This document shows positions 24,963 through 34,227 of a DNA stretch of 49,735 bases, one piece after another. How positions within the stretch are numbered: position 1 is the stretch's first letter; each line of letters starts with the position of its first letter. Below the pieces are notes generated by a model. The model saw nothing but the letters and a program-made list of their open reading frames with translations, was not told the DNA's origin and did no database searches. The DNA is taken from NCBI RefSeq assembly GCF_001623405.1, contig NZ_LUHG01000044.1:1-49735 (forward strand). The letters run 5' to 3'. This DNA comes from Hydrotalea flava (GTDB taxonomy: Bacteria; Bacteroidota; Bacteroidia; Chitinophagales; Chitinophagaceae). The position numbers and the translations under genes are program-made.

Positions 24963-25040
24963 GATGGGTTGTTTATAAAAATTGTAATGATGTATTCAAT
25001 TGGATAGTATGGATGAATAGCATATTATCGTCTTCAATTG

Positions 25041-26897
25041 TTATTTAAAATTGGGTAAAATAGGAAGCTGTACATACGAATCGTGATGAAAGACTCGAAT
25101 GGTTGCTTTTTTAAAGTCGCTGTTTTTTGCGTGGTATATGTCAATAAATTGTTGTGGGTTTCTATCTGCCAAAGGAAACCAACTGCTTTGCACCTGTATC
25201 ATAATTTTATGACCTTTTTTAAATGTATGCGCTACATCGGGCATTGTATACTGAATTACTGTGGGTATATTGGGTACAAATGCTTCCGGCTTTTCGAAAC
25301 TGTTTCTGAATCGGCCACGCATAATTTCGCCCCGCACCAGCATTTCATATCCGCCCATCGGATACGTATTTTGGTTTGGGTAACTAAAATCTTCCGGAAA
25401 AACATCAATTAGTTTTACAACAAAATCGGCATCAGTGGTAGAAATACTTACTTTTAAATGTGCTGTAAGCGGGCCGGCAAGGGTAATATCTTCTTCTAGT
25501 GGAGGTGTTTCATATACCAATACATCGGGTCGTGTGGCAGCAAAGCGCTGATCATCATCCATATATTCTCTGGTTCTGTATTCATGTACACCATCTGTAT
25601 ACGGTACCGGCTTTGCGGGATCGCTGATATATTCATCAAAACTAATAGCTTTATCTTTTTTTGATGAGAAAGTAAGTTTTCCTGATTTTTCTAAATAAAT
25701 GGATTGTGGTTGTATGTTAGCAGGAGGCCATGAAGAGAACTGATGCCATTCATTGGCGCCACTAAAAAATATATTGGCTTCTGCAATACTATCTATACTT
25801 CTTGTTCCTTTTAAGTAGTAATTAAAATATGGAATTTCAATGTGTTGGGCATACCAATCTGCTGTATTGCTATTGAAATAAACATTGCCTAAGTGTGAAC
25901 CATCGCCGCTTGCCCATTGGCCATGATACCAGGGGCCCATTACCAATTTGTTATTGTTTTTAGCTTTGCTTTCAATGGCTTTGTACAAATTCCAGGCCCC
26001 AAAACAATCTTCTGCATCAAATAATCCACCCACTACTAATGATGCTGTTCCGGGTAAAATATGTTGCATAAAATTTCTATCATTTCGTTCCTGCCACCAA
26101 GTAGTGTAGTTGGGATGATTCATCAGGTCATTCCAAAATGCAATACTATCACCTAACAACCGGGTTAAATTGGGTAATGCCCCGGTTGTAAGATAGAAAC
26201 GATAATTATCTTTAATTGTGTAATTAAAAGCAGTGGGACTAACGGTAGTGGGTTTGGGTCGGGGTTTTCCGAACGATGAATAAAAGGCAAATGCATCCAT
26301 GGCAAAGAATGCACCATTATGGTGAAAATCATCCCCCATAAACCAATCGGTAACCGGCGCTTGCGGACTCACTGCTTTTAATGCCGGGTGATTGCTTAAT
26401 GCAGCCATGGCTGTATAAAAACCCGGATATGAAATGCCAAATATGCCTACGTTGCCATTGTTATTGTCAATATTGTGTATTAACCAGTCAATGGTATCAT
26501 AGGTATCAGATGTTTCATCAATATCGGTTTTGTTTTTTTTATTGGGTTGATAGGGGCGTATGTTTACAAATTCTCCTTCGCTCATCCAACGTCCTCTAAC
26601 ATCCTGAATCACCATGATAAAATTTTCTTTTAAATAGGTTTTATAATGGTTTCGCCAGAATTTTCTATATTCATTTTCACCATAAGGCGCACAGGAGTAT
26701 GGGGTACGTGTCATTAAAATGGGATGTTTTTCTGTGGAATCTTTGGGTATATAAATCGATGTAAACAATCGAACACCATCCCGCATTGGAATATATACTT
26801 CTTTTTTTATGTAGTGTTGCACAATCCAGGCCGAATCGGAATTTTGTGAAAAGGAAATCATTGGGCTCAGTAAGAGCAACCATAAAAATTTTCGCAT
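25041..26897 (-). CDS. CocE/NonD-family serine hydrolase (X-Pro dipeptidyl-peptidase-like)
   Basis: A 618-residue exported protein, signal peptide ending SFSQ (about residue 18). The alpha/beta-hydrolase core has nucleophile Ser156 in FGISYPG (153-159), Asp in GGLFDAEDCFG and His in GPWYHGQWASGDGS. A C-terminal jelly-roll (about 430-618) has DDQRFAATRPDVLVYETPPL and ADFVVKLIDVFPED, the PepX_C block of CocE, glutaryl-7-ACA acylase and XPDAP enzymes. The likely activity is acyl or dipeptidyl hydrolysis of extracellular peptides or amides; substrate is unknown. Upstream of GH20 on the same strand with a 78-base gap. Confidence 0.85.
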   Translation of the reverse strand: MRKFLWLLLLSPMISFSQNSDSAWIVQHYIKKEVYIPMRDGVRLFTSIYIPKDSTEKHPILMTRTPYSCAPYGENEYRKFWRNHYKTYLKENFIMVIQDVRGRWMSEGEFVNIRPYQPNKKNKTDIDETSDTYDTIDWLIHNIDNNNGNVGIFGISYPGFYTAMAALSNHPALKAVSPQAPVTDWFMGDDFHHNGAFFAMDAFAFYSSFGKPRPKPTTVSPTAFNYTIKDNYRFYLTTGALPNLTRLLGDSIAFWNDLMNHPNYTTWWQERNDRNFMQHILPGTASLVVGGLFDAEDCFGAWNLYKAIESKAKNNNKLVMGPWYHGQWASGDGSHLGNVYFNSNTADWYAQHIEIPYFNYYLKGTRSIDSIAEANIFFSGANEWHQFSSWPPANIQPQSIYLEKSGKLTFSSKKDKAISFDEYISDPAKPVPYTDGVHEYRTREYMDDDQRFAATRPDVLVYETPPLEEDITLAGPLTAHLKVSISTTDADFVVKLIDVFPEDFSYPNQNTYPMGGYEMLVRGEIMRGRFRNSFEKPEAFVPNIPTVIQYTMPDVAHTFKKGHKIMIQVQSSWFPLADRNPQQFIDIYHAKNSDFKKATIRVFHHDSYVQLPILPNFK

Positions 26898-26930
26898 GGC
26901 AGTTTATTTTGTTGGGAGTAATGAAAATAA

Positions 26931-26958
26931 AAAAGATTCTTCAAATGAAGAATCTTTT
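26931..26958 (-). terminator. Rho-independent terminator after pyk
   Basis: A 12-bp stem (AAAAGATTCTTC and GAAGAATCTTTT) around AAAT with flanking A and T runs, so it can work on both strands. It lies 26 bases beyond the pyk stop codon on the minus strand. Confidence 0.85.
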
Positions 26959-26983
26959 TTTATGAAAAACGAATGATTTGCTA

Positions 26984-28477
26984 TTAATCAATTTTTGTAA
27001 CTTTTAATACGTTGGTAGGCAAATGTTTATCAACAGGTGTACTTCCTGTATTTACTACCACATCATTTGGTTTTATGAAACCACGTTGTTTTAAAATATT
27101 AATTTGATCGAAGATAATATCATCTAAACTTTCTTCTTCATCATAGTGAAAAGCCCTGACACCCCAGCTTAAACTTAATTGGTTCACCAAAGTTTTTTCT
27201 TTTGTAAAAATATACAATGGTGCTCTGGGTCTGTAACTGCTCAACATGAAGGCAGTGTAACCACTTTGCGTCATACCAATCAATGCCTGTGCATTTACAT
27301 CTTCGGCCATTTTGCAGGCATTGTAACAAACAGCATCACTTAAAAAGGAAGGAGAGTGGGGCTGTGGTTTTAAATCTTCTTCGCGGTTATATCTGTATTC
27401 GGTATTTTCTACTTCTGTAATAATTTTACGCATGGTTTCCACTACTAATTGCGGGTGATTACCTGTTGCGGTTTCACCGCTTAACATTACCGCATCGGCA
27501 CCTTCTAAAACAGCGTTGGCAACATCTGTAATTTCACTGCGGTTGGGTTTTACCCTGTCCATCATACTTTCCATCATTTGTGTTGCAACAATAACGGGCT
27601 TGGCTCTGTGTATGCATTTGCGAATAATATCGCGTTGTGCCATCGGTACTTTTTCAACCGGTAATTCAACACCTAAATCGCCCCTGGCCACCATAATACC
27701 ATCCGATTCAATAATAATATTTCTTAAATCAACCAAAGCGGAGGGCATTTCAATTTTTGCCATCACTTTAATTTTGCTTTTCTTTTCCTGCACTCTTCTT
27801 TTCAGGTCAATAATATCTTCTGCCTTTCTTACAAATGAAAGGGCTATCCAGTCTAATTCATTGTCAACAATAAATTCAAAATCGGTAATATCTTTTTCCG
27901 TCATGGAAGGAAGGGATATTTTCGTATCGGGAAGATTGACGCCTTTTTTGGGTAATAATATTCCGCCATAAGTTACTTTTACTTTTACATCGCCGGAAGC
28001 AGTGATGGAATCTACTACCACTTCCAACTTGCCATCATCAATTAAAATTTTATTGCCAATCTCCACATCATTGTGCAGATTGGGATACGATACATAAATT
28101 TTTTCTTTTGTACCTACTACTTTTTCTTTTGAAGTAAAGGTGAGTATATCGCCCGGATTAATTTGCAGCGAACCATTTTCAATTTCGCCTACGCGTAATT
28201 TAGGGCCTTGCAAATCGCCTAAAATAGCAATATTATAGGGTTGTGTTGCATTAATTTTTCTGATATATTGAATAATTTCGAGTTTATCTTCATGTGTGCC
28301 ATGAGAAAAGTTAAGCCGAAAAATGTTAACACCTGATTTAACGAGGCCCAACAATTTATCATAAGTATTACAGGCGGGGCCAACTGTTGCAACAATTTTG
28401 GTTCTGTGATAAGCGTGTTCAATACCTGCTTCTTTGTTCATTTCTGAGTACAGGTACTTGTCAATGTTTTTAGACAT
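26984..28477 (-). CDS. pyk: Pyruvate kinase
   Basis: A 497-residue pyruvate kinase, final ATP-forming step of glycolysis. TKIVATVGPA near residue 26 and the VNIFRLNFSHG block open the barrel; the active-site segment KVMAKIEMPSALVDL carries the catalytic Lys, followed by DGIMVARGDLGVELP and KPVIVATQMMESMM. Then EGADAVMLSGETATGNHP and the C-terminal nucleotide or effector domain. Length and motifs are normal. Start codon 29 bases downstream of the pfkA stop, so pfkA-pyk form one operon. Confidence 0.97.
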   Translation of the reverse strand: MSKNIDKYLYSEMNKEAGIEHAYHRTKIVATVGPACNTYDKLLGLVKSGVNIFRLNFSHGTHEDKLEIIQYIRKINATQPYNIAILGDLQGPKLRVGEIENGSLQINPGDILTFTSKEKVVGTKEKIYVSYPNLHNDVEIGNKILIDDGKLEVVVDSITASGDVKVKVTYGGILLPKKGVNLPDTKISLPSMTEKDITDFEFIVDNELDWIALSFVRKAEDIIDLKRRVQEKKSKIKVMAKIEMPSALVDLRNIIIESDGIMVARGDLGVELPVEKVPMAQRDIIRKCIHRAKPVIVATQMMESMMDRVKPNRSEITDVANAVLEGADAVMLSGETATGNHPQLVVETMRKIITEVENTEYRYNREEDLKPQPHSPSFLSDAVCYNACKMAEDVNAQALIGMTQSGYTAFMLSSYRPRAPLYIFTKEKTLVNQLSLSWGVRAFHYDEEESLDDIIFDQINILKQRGFIKPNDVVVNTGSTPVDKHLPTNVLKVTKID

Positions 28478-28506
28478 ATAGTTGGTTGGTTTGCTTTGCT
28501 AAATAA

Positions 28507-29496
28507 TTAAGATGCAAGAATTTTTACAATTTTCATCCATTCCTGTCCAATAGCCTGTTTTTCTTTTACGGCCATATCTAATGGGGTATAATGAATTTTA
28601 TTATTGATAACACCCACCATTACATTATGCCTGCCAATTAACAAACTTTCTACAGCATAATAACCCATGTGGCTGGCTACCAGTCTGTCGTGGCAGCTTG
28701 GAGCGCCCCCACGTTGAATATGCCCCAGAATACATACCCTGGTATCGGCATTGGGCACTCTTTCTTTAATTACTTTGGCAATTTCTTCTGCACCGCCAAA
28801 TTCTTCGCCTTCAGCCACAACAATTAAATTTACTAATTTTTTCCGTTTTTCTTTTTCTGTTAATGAATGTATGAGTTCTTCAATGTCTGTTTTAGTTTCG
28901 GGAATTAAAATATTTTCTGCACCGGTTGCAATTCCGCTGTGTAAAGCAATGTAACCCGCATCACGGCCCATTACTTCTACAATAAATAAACGGTCGTGTG
29001 CATCCATTGTATCCCTTATTTTATCAATGGCATCCACAGCAGTATTTACGGCAGTATCGAAACCAATGGTATAATCAGTACCTGCCATATCTTTATCAAT
29101 GGTGCCGGGTATACCTATGCAGGGAATATCGAATTCGTTGGCAAAACGTTGTGCGCCTCTAAAACTTCCATCTCCTCCAATAATCACCAGTCCATCAATG
29201 CCATATTTTTTTAAATTGGTATAAGCCCTCTTTCTGCCTTCGGTTTCAAAAAAATCTTTGCTTCTGGCTGTTTTTAAAATGGTGCCGCCACGTTGAATGA
29301 TATTGGCAACACTTCTGCTGTTCATGGGTATAATATCATCTTCCAACATACCATTATATCCCCGCATAATACCAAATACTTCCAGGCCATAATATAAGCC
29401 CGTTCTAACAACAGCTCTAATGGCTGCATTCATACCGGGGGCATCACCACCCGATGTTAGTACACCTATTTTCGTAACTTTTTTCTTGTCTGTCAT
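28507..29496 (-). CDS. pfkA: 6-phosphofructokinase
   Basis: A 329-residue ATP-type phosphofructokinase. The N-terminal GVLTSGGDAPGMNAAIR binds ATP, GGDGSFRGAQ (about residues 102-111) holds the phosphate-binding glycines with ATP-type Gly/Lys pattern, and PGTIDKDMAGTDYTIGFDTA (about 128-147) contains catalytic Asp in TIDKD. GRDAGYIAL and CILGHIQRGGAPS follow. Converts fructose-6-phosphate to fructose-1,6-bisphosphate. Upstream at 29574-29581 is an exact TAnnTTTG -7 box (TACTTTTG), giving a leader of about 75 bases. First gene of the pfkA-pyk operon. Confidence 0.97.
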   Translation of the reverse strand: MTDKKKVTKIGVLTSGGDAPGMNAAIRAVVRTGLYYGLEVFGIMRGYNGMLEDDIIPMNSRSVANIIQRGGTILKTARSKDFFETEGRKRAYTNLKKYGIDGLVIIGGDGSFRGAQRFANEFDIPCIGIPGTIDKDMAGTDYTIGFDTAVNTAVDAIDKIRDTMDAHDRLFIVEVMGRDAGYIALHSGIATGAENILIPETKTDIEELIHSLTEKEKRKKLVNLIVVAEGEEFGGAEEIAKVIKERVPNADTRVCILGHIQRGGAPSCHDRLVASHMGYYAVESLLIGRHNVMVGVINNKIHYTPLDMAVKEKQAIGQEWMKIVKILAS

Positions 29497-29573
29497 TTTT
29501 AATTGAAAAATTATCGGCTATCAATGGTTTTGTTAATAATTTTTAAAGCACAAGGCTTTTTATTTTAAAGTTG

Positions 29574-29581
29574 CAAAAGTA
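29574..29581 (-). promoter_or_regulatory. -7 box of the pfkA-pyk operon
   Basis: TACTTTTG on the minus strand matches the Bacteroidota consensus TAnnTTTG exactly, 78 bases before the pfkA start. The rest of 29600-29840 has no gene and contains only AT-rich DNA. Confidence 0.55.
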
Positions 29582-29832
29582 AGCAATTACCGGTATACCA
29601 CCATTTAGCCCCGGGGTATTAAATTTTTCTTTACCAAAACATAATGGCAAATTGATTTGTATGGCCTATTTGCTGTATCATTTGATTTTTGTCAAATTAA
29701 TTGATATACATATTCAGTTATGGGTTAAGAAGTGTTTCTATGTGTAGAATATGAATATGTTGAGGATATACTGTCGTTAAAAATATTTCTTTCAAAATGA
29801 TGCAATAGCAGAAAACAGTTTCATCCATGTAT

Positions 29833-29840
29833 TAATTTTG
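29833..29840 (+). promoter_or_regulatory. -7 box immediately before the RmlD-like gene
   Basis: TAATTTTG fits TAnnTTTG exactly and ends 11 bases before the ATG at 29852, so the transcript would have almost no leader. Confidence 0.45.
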
Positions 29841-29851
29841 TAGTATTGGTG

Positions 29852-30754
29852 ATGAAAATTTTAATTACAGGTGCTAACGGTTTTATTGGTGCACATTTCA
29901 TTCAATATTGTTTACAACACAAATTAAATTTTGTGGCTACAGGAACCAAGCCTGTTTGTAGTATTGATATACCGAATGATTATGCCACGATGGATATTAC
30001 CAATAGAAAAAATATCCGGAAAGTAATGGAGCAATATCAGCCCAATGTGATATTGCATGCTGCAGCCATGAGTAAGCCGGATGAATGCCAATTGAATCAG
30101 GAGGCCTGTCTGCAGGTAAATTTGTTGGGAACACATCACCTTTTAATGGAGGCAGCAAACCTGAATCAGGCTGTACATTTCATATTTATATCAACCGATT
30201 TTGTGTTCGGGGGCAATGGGCCTAATGCGGAAGAAGATTTAAAGCAACCACTTAATTTTTATGGTGCTTCAAAATTAATGGCGGAATTATATTTATTGCA
30301 AACATCCCAACCGGTTACAGTAGTGCGGCCGAGTTTTGTTTTTGGCCCGGAAATAAAAGGTGTGAGAAAAGATTTTTTGCATCAGGTGTATGATAAAATT
30401 CAACAGCAGGAAGTGTTTTCAATTGTAAACGACCAGTACCGAACCCCTACGCTTATTTCGGATTTTTGTAAAGGCCTGCATCAAATTATCACTAAGGGTG
30501 AAACGGGAACCTTTCATTTGGCGGGCAGTACGTACATAACGCCCTACCAAATGGCTATTTCAATGGCCAACATACTGCAATTACCAACACATCATCTAAA
30601 AGCAGTTACAGCCAACGATTTTCCTGAACCGGTAAAGCGAGTAAAACAAGGTGGATTAAACATTCAAAAAGCAGAAAAAATATTGGGTTATACTACTACT
30701 GATTTTGAAACAGCCATCCGGTTGAGTTTTGAAAAACAGGTTTCATACCAGTAA
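29852..30754 (+). CDS. RmlD-like NAD(P)-dependent sugar-nucleotide reductase
   Basis: A 300-residue protein starting MKILITGANGFIG (ATG 29852; the TTG at 29846 is not needed). The cofactor loop is GANGFIG (7-13); STDFVFGG (114-121) and YGASKLMAE (Tyr137, Lys141) are the RmlD_sub_bind/extended SDR signature. HAAAMSKPDECQ follows the usual NADP-binding pattern. RmlD acts in dTDP-rhamnose synthesis, but members also reduce other 4-keto-sugars, and no rml genes flank it. The role in cell-surface sugar metabolism is inferred. Confidence 0.82.
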   Translation: MKILITGANGFIGAHFIQYCLQHKLNFVATGTKPVCSIDIPNDYATMDITNRKNIRKVMEQYQPNVILHAAAMSKPDECQLNQEACLQVNLLGTHHLLMEAANLNQAVHFIFISTDFVFGGNGPNAEEDLKQPLNFYGASKLMAELYLLQTSQPVTVVRPSFVFGPEIKGVRKDFLHQVYDKIQQQEVFSIVNDQYRTPTLISDFCKGLHQIITKGETGTFHLAGSTYITPYQMAISMANILQLPTHHLKAVTANDFPEPVKRVKQGGLNIQKAEKILGYTTTDFETAIRLSFEKQVSYQ

Positions 30755-30869
30755 AATGATGCTGTTTGATAAGTTCAAGCCTTAAAATATGCAGGAATGA
30801 AACCGTTGTTGTAAATTTATGTGCCAATGTAATAACTATTTTATTACATAAAAGAGGTACTCAATTTTT

Positions 30870-31637
30870 ATGGCATCGCCATTTCAAAAATATTATGCAC
30901 TCAGGGTAAAGAATGTTTTCAACAATCTTTATGAGGTAGAATTAACTGCCAGCAGCACTGCACTGCATGATATGCGGATTGAATTGAAGAAATTCAAAAC
31001 CATTTTACATTTTTTAAAAACGGTTTATCCCAGACATCGCATCAAAAAAGCAGCGAAATTAGTGGCTTCTGTTTTTGATGAAGCCGGGGTATTACGTGAA
31101 ACACAATTGTTGCAACAATGGCTGCAGCAGCATAAAATGAATGAATTAGAAACTATGTTGGGGTTACAAGGTTCTTTATTGTATTCGCAACATATTTTTT
31201 TACAACATATACCCAAACACAAACAAGCCCTGCAAAAGGTGATTGATATTTGTGGCCCCCTGGTTGAAGAAACCAATGCCCTTTTACCGGAGCAATACAT
31301 GCAAAAATTGAAAATTGAATTGCAGGAACAGTTGAAAAAAAATTTAACGATAGAAGAGTGGCACGACTTCAGAAAAAAAATTAAACGTTGGATGAATGCT
31401 ATTCGATGGGTGGCTATTGAAGGGGATGATTTTGAAGAAGCGCATTTCCCTTATTTTAATAATTTGCAAGAAGCAATCGGTAATTGGCACGACCTTATTA
31501 TTATACAAGATTACTTTGTTGCATTACAGGCACAGAAATCAATTGACAAACAATTGCAGCAACAATTAAGTGCCGCACAACTCACATTATTATCGGGTTT
31601 ACAATACCGCGAAAAGCAGGTTAAACACCTGCTGTAA
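30870..31637 (+). CDS. CHAD domain protein
   Basis: A 255-residue protein made almost wholly of a helical CHAD domain: LHDMRIELKKFKTILHFLKTV near residue 30 and WHDFRKKIKRWMNAIRWVA near residue 165 show the conserved H-x-x-R-x-x-x-K repeats. CHAD domains bind inorganic polyphosphate. No CYTH triphosphatase domain is attached or adjacent. Convergent with ctlX, with 46 bases between stops. Standalone CHAD proteins are common in Bacteroidota. Confidence 0.85.
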   Translation: MASPFQKYYALRVKNVFNNLYEVELTASSTALHDMRIELKKFKTILHFLKTVYPRHRIKKAAKLVASVFDEAGVLRETQLLQQWLQQHKMNELETMLGLQGSLLYSQHIFLQHIPKHKQALQKVIDICGPLVEETNALLPEQYMQKLKIELQEQLKKNLTIEEWHDFRKKIKRWMNAIRWVAIEGDDFEEAHFPYFNNLQEAIGNWHDLIIIQDYFVALQAQKSIDKQLQQQLSAAQLTLLSGLQYREKQVKHLL

Positions 31638-31683
31638 ATGCTGGTGCAACCTGCTCAGGTAAAATAGTTGTTATTTATTGTGC

Positions 31684-32595
31684 CTATTGAACAGGTAAAA
31701 ACACTTCTGCCAGCATACATCTGGCGCTGCCACCGCCATTTGTTTCAATGGTATTTAAGCCGGAATGAATAATACGGTTATAATTTTCTAAAGTTTTTAT
31801 TTGGTCAGCAGTTAAACTTTCATAGGCCTGTGTTGACATAATCAGCAGTTTTTCGCCCCTATTGTTTTGCACCTGCAACATATTGCCGGCAAAATGTTGC
31901 ATTTGATGGAAGCTAATGGGGATAATGCTTTTATTCGTTTTTTGAATGGCATCACGCACTAATTTTTTTTCATTTTCATCCGTAATACTTTCCATGCAAA
32001 TCACAACAAATTGATCTGCCACACACATCATTACATTGGTATGGTAAATGGGCAAACCATTTCGATCGTTTGCGTGAAAAGCAACTGTTGTAAAACCGGT
32101 TTTTTCAGCAAAATTGTTTAATGCACTCATGTGGGTTCTGGGCGATAAACAGGCATAAGCAATTTTATGATCACGATCTAAAACCATACTGCCTGTGCCT
32201 TCCAAAAATTGATGGTTGGCTTCTAATGCAGTTAAATCAATTTTATTTTGAATCCTGAATTTTTTTTCAATGGCTTTCAATACATGTGGTTTCCGCTCGG
32301 CACGCCTGTTTACTGCAAACATGGGATATAAAATAATGTTTCCATCTTCATGAAAAGATATCCAGTTGTTCGGGAAAATTGAATCTGGTGTATACGGTTC
32401 GGGGGTATCTTCCACAATGGTAACATCTACACCATTATCCTGTAATTTTTGTGCAAAAGCATCAAATTCACGGGCTGCCATTTCTGCTACATTATTATTG
32501 GTATCATTTTGCTGAAAAGCATTATTCACGGCAGTTTGTTCATTAAATGAAAACTTAACCGGACGTATCATTAATAAATGGGAAGTGTTTTGCAT
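31684..32595 (-). CDS. ctlX: CtlX-type amidinohydrolase (arginine deiminase-related)
   Basis: A 303-residue protein of the guanidino-group modifying enzyme superfamily, close to citrulline utilization hydrolase CtlX. DSIFPNNWISFHEDG, YHTNVMMCVADQFVVICM and GGGSARCMLAEVFLP supply the expected acidic, His and catalytic Cys residues; the active Cys is in SARCML near the C-terminus. CtlX-like enzymes break down citrulline or arginine derivatives to release ammonia. The stop of the upstream arginine deiminase-family gene is 3 bases before this start, so the two are translated together. The substrate is inferred. Confidence 0.82.
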   Translation of the reverse strand: MQNTSHLLMIRPVKFSFNEQTAVNNAFQQNDTNNNVAEMAAREFDAFAQKLQDNGVDVTIVEDTPEPYTPDSIFPNNWISFHEDGNIILYPMFAVNRRAERKPHVLKAIEKKFRIQNKIDLTALEANHQFLEGTGSMVLDRDHKIAYACLSPRTHMSALNNFAEKTGFTTVAFHANDRNGLPIYHTNVMMCVADQFVVICMESITDENEKKLVRDAIQKTNKSIIPISFHQMQHFAGNMLQVQNNRGEKLLIMSTQAYESLTADQIKTLENYNRIIHSGLNTIETNGGGSARCMLAEVFLPVQ

Positions 32596-32598
32596 AAC

Positions 32599-34047
32599 TT
32601 ATTCATTAACTGTTTCTCTTAATAAGGGCATACTCATACAATGAAAACCGCCTCTGGCCCTCGATAATTCTGCAGATGGCATTAAAATAAGGGTATCCGT
32701 AATTTGTTGTGTATTAATTTTTCCTGCAACAATTTGTGGAATTAATTCTTTGGCATGTATTACCTGAAAACCTGCTGCTTTAAATGCTTCGGCGGTTTTG
32801 TCGTTTCGGTCGTAGCCCAAAACTACCCCTTCTTTAATAGCCAATAAATTACAGGAGTCTGTCCATTGCTCTCTGGCGCTGTAAGGAAATTCATTATTAC
32901 CCGAAAAAATAATTTTAATATCTTCTTCCCTGCAATGAAAATCGTTTTTACTGATATCGATTAATAACTCTTCCAGACTATCAAAATGCACACTATTCTC
33001 CGGATCGTTTTTATGGAATTGTTTAATCTTTATTTTTTCGTCTTTTTTCAGTTCCAGTGTGCGTTCAATGGCATCTTCATCTTCATGTAAAACTGCCTTT
33101 TTCGAAAAATTACCCAACATTACCCATACATTTTTTTTTACCTGTGTAAAAACGGTATCAATATGCATGTAATCGCGTTTTTTTGGTATTTTAATGATGG
33201 TTACTCTTTCCATCAGGTTTTTCTTAAATACAATATGTGCAATTTTAGCTGCCGCTTCCGGCGATGTTCTTTCACTAACGCCTACCAGTAAATGATCATT
33301 ACTGATCACCATAATATCGCCTCCCTCTAAAGTAATTTTTCTCTCATCTTCCTCTTTCGGTAATAAAAGATTTTGATAGGTATCGGTTAATTCAATTATA
33401 TTCTGCTGGTATGCCTTAAAAAATGGGTGGTTAAAGAAAATATATTTCGCCAGCAAAGCTTCTCTGGTTCTTGCTTTTTTAGCAGGTTTGTTCAATAAAA
33501 CATGATCTTTAATAGTAATACCAATATCTCGTGTAAAAATAAAATTGGGTATGGGTGCAAACAGCATTTCTTTGTTTTTTGCTGAACCGCTGATAAATGT
33601 TTTGGCTAATGAAACTGCATCATAATCCATTAATGCATTCTGTGTTTTAAAAGTGCATCCCTCTATGGCACAAACCGAAGCAACTAAGCTGTGTTTAATT
33701 GCATCGTTCAGTAAAATTTCAGCCAGTAACCATTCTAATTCAATTACTTTATCCGATTTGAAGAAGGCAGGATTATCTGGTTTATAAAAACTTCGGTTGG
33801 CTTTTTCTGCATCAATCTCAGGAAGTTTACCCTTTATTTTTTCGGGATCTAAAAAAAGCAGCAATATTTTGGTGTAATAATCATATTCTTCTTTCCGAAT
33901 GGTATTTAAGTGCACAATATCTTCAAATAACCAGTCCTGCGCTTTTGAAGGAACCACTTTCCCCAAACCGCTATCCGGACTATGAACCAATAATCGTTTT
34001 AATGTGCCAATTTCTGAGTTCACAAACAATGCTTGTGTATTTTGCAT
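32599..34047 (-). CDS. Arginine deiminase-family protein
   Basis: A 482-residue member of the arginine deiminase family. LFVNSEIGTLKRLLVHSPDSG, FIFTRDIGITIKDHVLLNKP, LEGGDIMVISNDHLLVGVSERTS, HIDTVFTQVKKNVWVM and ARGGFHCMSMPLLRE match the ADI blocks; the catalytic Cys is in GGFHCMSMP. It is longer than classical ADI (about 405-420 residues), by an N-terminal and inner extension. Converts arginine to citrulline and ammonia by family knowledge. Directly upstream of ctlX, so arginine to citrulline to further products is an attractive pathway. Neither a carbamate kinase nor an ornithine carbamoyltransferase is in the window. Confidence 0.85.
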   Translation of the reverse strand: MQNTQALFVNSEIGTLKRLLVHSPDSGLGKVVPSKAQDWLFEDIVHLNTIRKEEYDYYTKILLLFLDPEKIKGKLPEIDAEKANRSFYKPDNPAFFKSDKVIELEWLLAEILLNDAIKHSLVASVCAIEGCTFKTQNALMDYDAVSLAKTFISGSAKNKEMLFAPIPNFIFTRDIGITIKDHVLLNKPAKKARTREALLAKYIFFNHPFFKAYQQNIIELTDTYQNLLLPKEEDERKITLEGGDIMVISNDHLLVGVSERTSPEAAAKIAHIVFKKNLMERVTIIKIPKKRDYMHIDTVFTQVKKNVWVMLGNFSKKAVLHEDEDAIERTLELKKDEKIKIKQFHKNDPENSVHFDSLEELLIDISKNDFHCREEDIKIIFSGNNEFPYSAREQWTDSCNLLAIKEGVVLGYDRNDKTAEAFKAAGFQVIHAKELIPQIVAGKINTQQITDTLILMPSAELSRARGGFHCMSMPLLRETVNE

Positions 34048-34227
34048 AAATTAATATTTTTATGTAATAGAAATGATCAATGAGACATACAATATTGGTA
34101 TTCCATTGAAAAAATTAATTGAAAAAAAGGAAGTATATAGCAGAGAAGCTAATGATCAGGCATAGCATTCAGGCCGCGATACAACCAGGCAAAATGATTG
34201 AGATAAGGCAATATGATGGTAAAAAAC

